Assembly: GCA_019217005.1 (NCBI GenBank)
Contig: JAHBNG010000001.1
Location: 248,001 to 312,000 of the forward strand
DNA: 64,000 nucleotides
Reading direction: 5' to 3'
DNA from: Chloroflexi bacterium TSY
GTDB taxonomy: Bacteria > Chloroflexota > Anaerolineae > Caldilineales > Caldilineaceae
Shown here one piece after another: positions 60,529 to 64,000 of the stretch. Under the pieces are notes generated by a model. It worked only from the letters and a program-made list of their open reading frames with translations. It was not told the DNA's origin and searched no databases. How positions within the stretch are numbered: the stretch's first letter is position 1; every line of letters starts with the position of its first letter. The position numbers and the translations under genes are program-made.

Positions 60529-60550
60529 CTGTGACCATTGCTGATTGTGA

Positions 60551-60798
60551 CTACAATAGACCTAGCGCTTCTGCTTCTCTAATGGCTAGAACCCGCTTAT
60601 TGCCAAGCCCACCTGCACGAATGCCAAGTTTGCTATAGACGGCTTTGAGTTGGCGACCGTCTCCTCAGCTTTATAGAGTTGATTTGCAATTTCCCTATTT
60701 GACAATCCGTTCGCCATCAGCTTGAGCACTTCGTGTTCACTCCGGCTCAATGATTCAACAACGGTATCGCCAACAAGGTTATCCGGGGGAATAAACAT
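60551..60798 (-). pseudogene. Small LuxR-type HTH protein, frameshifted
   Basis: The ATG at 60798 follows AAGGAGG. The first frame has LSRSEHEVLKLMANGLSNRE, IANQLYKAEETV, a LuxR/GerE helix-turn-helix. A two-base loss near 60652 shifts the frame. The expected remainder (QLKAVYSKLGIRAGGLGNK, RVLAIREAEALGLL) is found in the next frame, ending at 60551. It is divergent from the AfsR-like gene, which it may regulate. Confidence 0.75.
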
Positions 60799-60958
60799 GA
60801 TGGCCTCCTTAGACCAGAAATAGTTGGAAATAATATAGCTATTCGAACCGTCTCTAAATAAGACACTGTTCACTGTTGTTGATAGCGTATCTTGTGAGCG
60901 TGATTAATACGTGATCTCGGCTTATTTGAGTTGTACTGAAGACATTCTGAAACCTGCA

Positions 60959-63900
60959 ATGACGAACAAGATCACCATTCATCTTTTTGGATGGCCCCGT
61001 TTACACATCGATAACAAGACCGTTACCGGCTTTACCTCAGATAAGGCACTGGCGCTACTTTGTTACCTGATAGTCGAAAAACGTCCGTGTGCACGCGAAA
61101 CGCTACTCGGTCTCTTTTGGCCAGACGTGAGTCAGGACAAAGCCCGCACCAGCTTGCGCTCCACCCTGGCAAATTTGCGTAAACTGGTGGGGATTCTTTC
61201 GAAAGCGATTACAAGACCACCGCGTTTGTCGCAAAGTCGACCTGCTGGATCGATATTGATGATTTTCTGCAGGGCGTGGAATCTGAGGAGCAAACGGTTG
61301 ATGATCTGCACAGAGCGACCGAACTCTATCAGGCAGAATTTCTGGAGGGACTATCGCTGACGAATGCACCAGAGTTTGAGCAGTGGCAGCTTATGCAGCG
61401 CCGCCAACTGCGTCACAAGATGCTGAACGCGTTAGAAGAGCTTGTGGAGCATGAGTGGCAGCGCGGTGATGCTGAGGCCGCTATCCGTTATCTACATCGG
61501 GTGATCGCACTGGAGTCATGGCGGGAGTCAGCCTATCGACAGTTGATGCGACTGCTGGCACGACAGGGCGAATATGAATCTGCATTGACACAGTATCATG
61601 CTTGTTGCAGTGCACTGGCAGAGGATTTGATGATCGAGCCAACGGAGGAGACCCAGCGACTCGCAAAGCTTATTCACGATTTGCGCAACCAGACGCAGCG
61701 CCACAATCTGCCGACATCGTCAAAGCCATTTGTGGGCCGTCAAGATGAATTGGCGAAGATTTCCCAACAACTCAATGACCCAAACTGTCGATTACTGACA
61801 CTCGTAGGTCCGGGTGGCATTGGCAAAACGAGACTCGCAATTGAGGCTGCTGCGAATCAGATCGAGCGGTTTCTGCATGGTGTTCTGTTTGTTTCACTGA
61901 TCGGACTGACCTCCACGAAACATCTCGCCACGGCGATTGCTGAGGCAATGGAGTATCCGATTCAAGGGAATCAGCATCCAGACAAACAGCTTTTAGATTG
62001 GCTTCGGAACAAGGAATTATTACTTGTGTTGGACAACTACGAGCATCTGCTGCCGAACACGAATTTGTTGAAACAAATATTGCTGGATGCTCCTTCCGTT
62101 AAGCTATTCGTGACAAGCCGCGAGCGACTCAATCTACAGATTGAGTCGCTGCATCATCTAGTGGGACTCAATTTCCCTTCGTTCGAGATACCAAGAGAGC
62201 GCAAGCCAGATAAAGGGGCATATAGTGCCGTGGATCTATTTGTGCAGACGGCATCCCGAGTACAACCACATATCGTACTCGATGAGGCGCGGGCAGACGT
62301 GAACCGCATCTGTCAACTTGTGGAGGGGATGCCACTGGGGATCGAACTTGCGGCGGGGTGGATGCACCTATTAACCAGCCAGCAAATCATTGAGCAACTG
62401 GAAAAGGACATCGAAGTGCTACACACGACAGCAAGCGATGTCCCTTTACGTCATCGCAGCCTACGCAATGTTTTCGATTCTTCATGGGAAATGTTATCGG
62501 TAGAGGAACAAACTATACTTGCAAAGCTGGCGATTTTTCGCGGCCGTTTTACCTTTGCGACGGCGGAGACCATAGCAGGAGCGACGCTCTCCGTATTAAG
62601 TGTGCTGCTGGATAAGTCGCTGTTGCGTCGCGCTGATGATGGTCGTTTCGAGCTGCACGAGTTGGTGCGTCAATATTCGATGGGGCAACTTTCCGCGTAC
62701 CCCAATGAATATATGAGTACGCTGAACCAGTACATTGATTTTTATGCCCATTTTCTGAGCGAGCGCAAGCATCAGCTACGCGGACCCGATCAGAAGGTTG
62801 TGCGAAAAGAAATACGGATGGAATTCGGTAACATTCGCCAAGTCTGGAATTGGTCAATCAAGCATCGACGGCTATCTGCGCTGCAGAAAATGACCCGCAG
62901 TCTAATGGACTTTTATGATATCCAGGGCTGGTTTAACGAAGGTCAAGCAGCGTTTGGACGCGCAATTCAGGCATTCACAACAGAAGATTCGCTGTGCAGC
63001 CGATCTTCACCTGATGATACAATGGATCAAACTAGAGACGCTCAGCATCAAGAGCTGCTGGGACAGCTTTATGCCTGTCATGGGTGGTTATGTTTTACGG
63101 CCGGTCGTCATATACAGGCCCGCGGGTTTTTGCAGAAGAGTCTTCAACTCCTCCCGCCAGGTAACACCTATACAAAGAACGACAGTGAAAGTATCTATCC
63201 GTTGGTGACACTCAGTTCCATTGCATTTGCACAAGGTGAATATCAGCAGGCACGGCGCTACATCAACAATGCATTAAGATGGCAGCGCAAAGTGGGCGAA
63301 CGCTGGGAAGAAGCATACACTCTGGGCCAACTTGCTCTTGTTCTGCTGGCACTTGGAGAACCAGAGCAGGCATATCATTCACAACAAGATGGCCTTGCCA
63401 TTGCAGCCGAAATCGGCGACCAACGTCTCATTGCCCTTGGCACCAATTTTCTTAGCCCCATCCTCTGTCTGCTTGGCGATTACAAAAGCGCTAAACAGAT
63501 GGCCCAGCAAGGATTGGAGATGAGCCGTTCCATTCATCACGTTTGGGGCGGTGCGCTCGCGCAGTTTCATCTTGGCGTTGTCTCTGCTCTCACCGGCGAA
63601 CATCTCACAGCCTACGAACATTTCCAGAATGGCCTTGCTGAGTTCCGGCGCACGGGTGATCCATGGGGAACAGCAAACACGCTAAGCCAGTTGGCTCCAA
63701 TTGCAACGCTTCTGCAACAGCACGACGATGCCATCGACTACACTCTTGAAGCTCTTCGATTGGCGGTCGAGTCCAATCTTGCGCCCGTGATGCTTGATGT
63801 GCTGGCCAGTGCAGCAGCGATCTTGGCTCAGAATCAGCAAACCTCACAAGCACACGCTCTCCTCACACTCGTTCATACACGTCCAGAATCCACCGCAGTG

Positions 63901-64000
63901 GCAAAGCTTAAAGCAACAATGATTGCCGCCATGCTGCCAACTGATGAATCTGCTCAAAACCTGTACGAATCGCTTCCATTGAGCGCAATCATTGCAAACG
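60959..64000 (+). pseudogene. AfsR/SARP-like regulator with STAND ATPase and TPRs, frameshifted, runs off window
   Basis: The ATG at 60959 opens MTNKITIHLFGWPRLHIDNK, a SARP winged helix (LLGLFWPDVSQDKARTSLRS). Near 61190 a small indel shifts the frame. From 61196 one frame stays open to the window end: a BTAD domain (YQAEFLEGLSL, RRQLRHKMLNALEEL), an ATPase with P-loop LVGPGGIGKT, Walker B LLLVLDNYEHL, LFVTSRERL and GMPLGIELAAG, then TPR-like repeats (IAFAQGEYQQARRYINNAL). At least 1010 residues are visible. Family role: pathway activator integrating ligand signals. The indel separates DNA-binding and ATPase parts unless it is a sequencing error. Confidence 0.85.

Larger units (their letters stand above)
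59845..60550. other. Repeat-rich intergenic region
   Basis: It contains a divergent family 3 element (59937), a divergent family 2 copy (60047) and the hairpin at 60499. CCGCTTGGTGGTAAATCGAT and CCGCTAGGTGGTAAATTT at 60353-60391 are a short direct repeat. No gene is supported. Confidence 0.5.

Noticed and set aside
60251..60544. 97-codon frame between MITE 2 and the terminator
   Set aside because: It starts in MITE-flank DNA, crosses a short direct repeat and a terminator hairpin, and has no ribosome site.

Overview
The window looks like a chromosomal accessory region from a filamentous or multicellular-type bacterium, most likely a Chloroflexota (inference). The grounds are EAD1-linked STAND NTPases with WD40 and TPR repeats, AfsR/SARP-type regulators, a CHAT-domain protein, a LuxR-type HTH gene and large secreted VWA/caspase-like proteins. 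No rRNA, tRNA or CRISPR array was seen.

Layout. 1-15.7 kb: a biological-conflict island. It holds two nSTAND1-WD40 proteins with EAD1 adaptor domains (one cut by a MITE), an EAD1-TPR protein, a CHAT protease fused to a superfamily-1 helicase (cut by an IS), an APH-type kinase, and three copies of a two-gene cassette made of a PepSY-like protein overlapping a C39-like cysteine peptidase (the third copy decayed). 15.9-17.5 kb: a split transketolase. 19-28 kb: an FHA protein, an NB-ARC/TPR protein with a one-base frameshift, a Phd/ParE-type toxin-antitoxin pair with a clear sigma70 promoter, a jacalin-like lectin remnant and a second STAND/TPR regulator. 28.4-34.5 kb: a SARP/NB-ARC/TPR gene cut by an IS, and a membrane protein gene cut by two different MITEs. 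34.9-40 kb: a remnant of a plasmid-like or integrative element (winged-helix protein, FtsK/HerA-like ATPase, small membrane proteins). 40.6-45.3 kb: an AT-rich AraC/VOC gene pair, apparently an integron-type cassette with a downstream attC-like site, invaded by an IS701-type and an IS4-type element. 45.6-56.9 kb: three co-directional genes for exported proteins (caspase/legumain-like, lipoprotein, gluzincin-VWA), all broken. 57-60.8 kb: nested MITEs, a pair of DUF6895-like genes with a small upstream gene, and a LuxR-HTH remnant. 60.9 kb to the end: an AfsR-like regulator that runs off the window.

The main theme is recent mobile DNA. Five copies of one IS4-type element, one IS701-type element and several MITE families lie in or beside genes. 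Target duplications are visible for most, and removing element plus duplication restores six reading frames exactly. This allows the ancestral proteins to be reconstructed by eye. Many other large genes carry single-base frameshifts. These may be real decay in a redundant, diversifying island, or residual assembly errors.

The best candidates for an undescribed system are the repeated PepSY-like/C39-like cassette among EAD1, nSTAND1 and CHAT genes, and the CHAT-helicase fusion.
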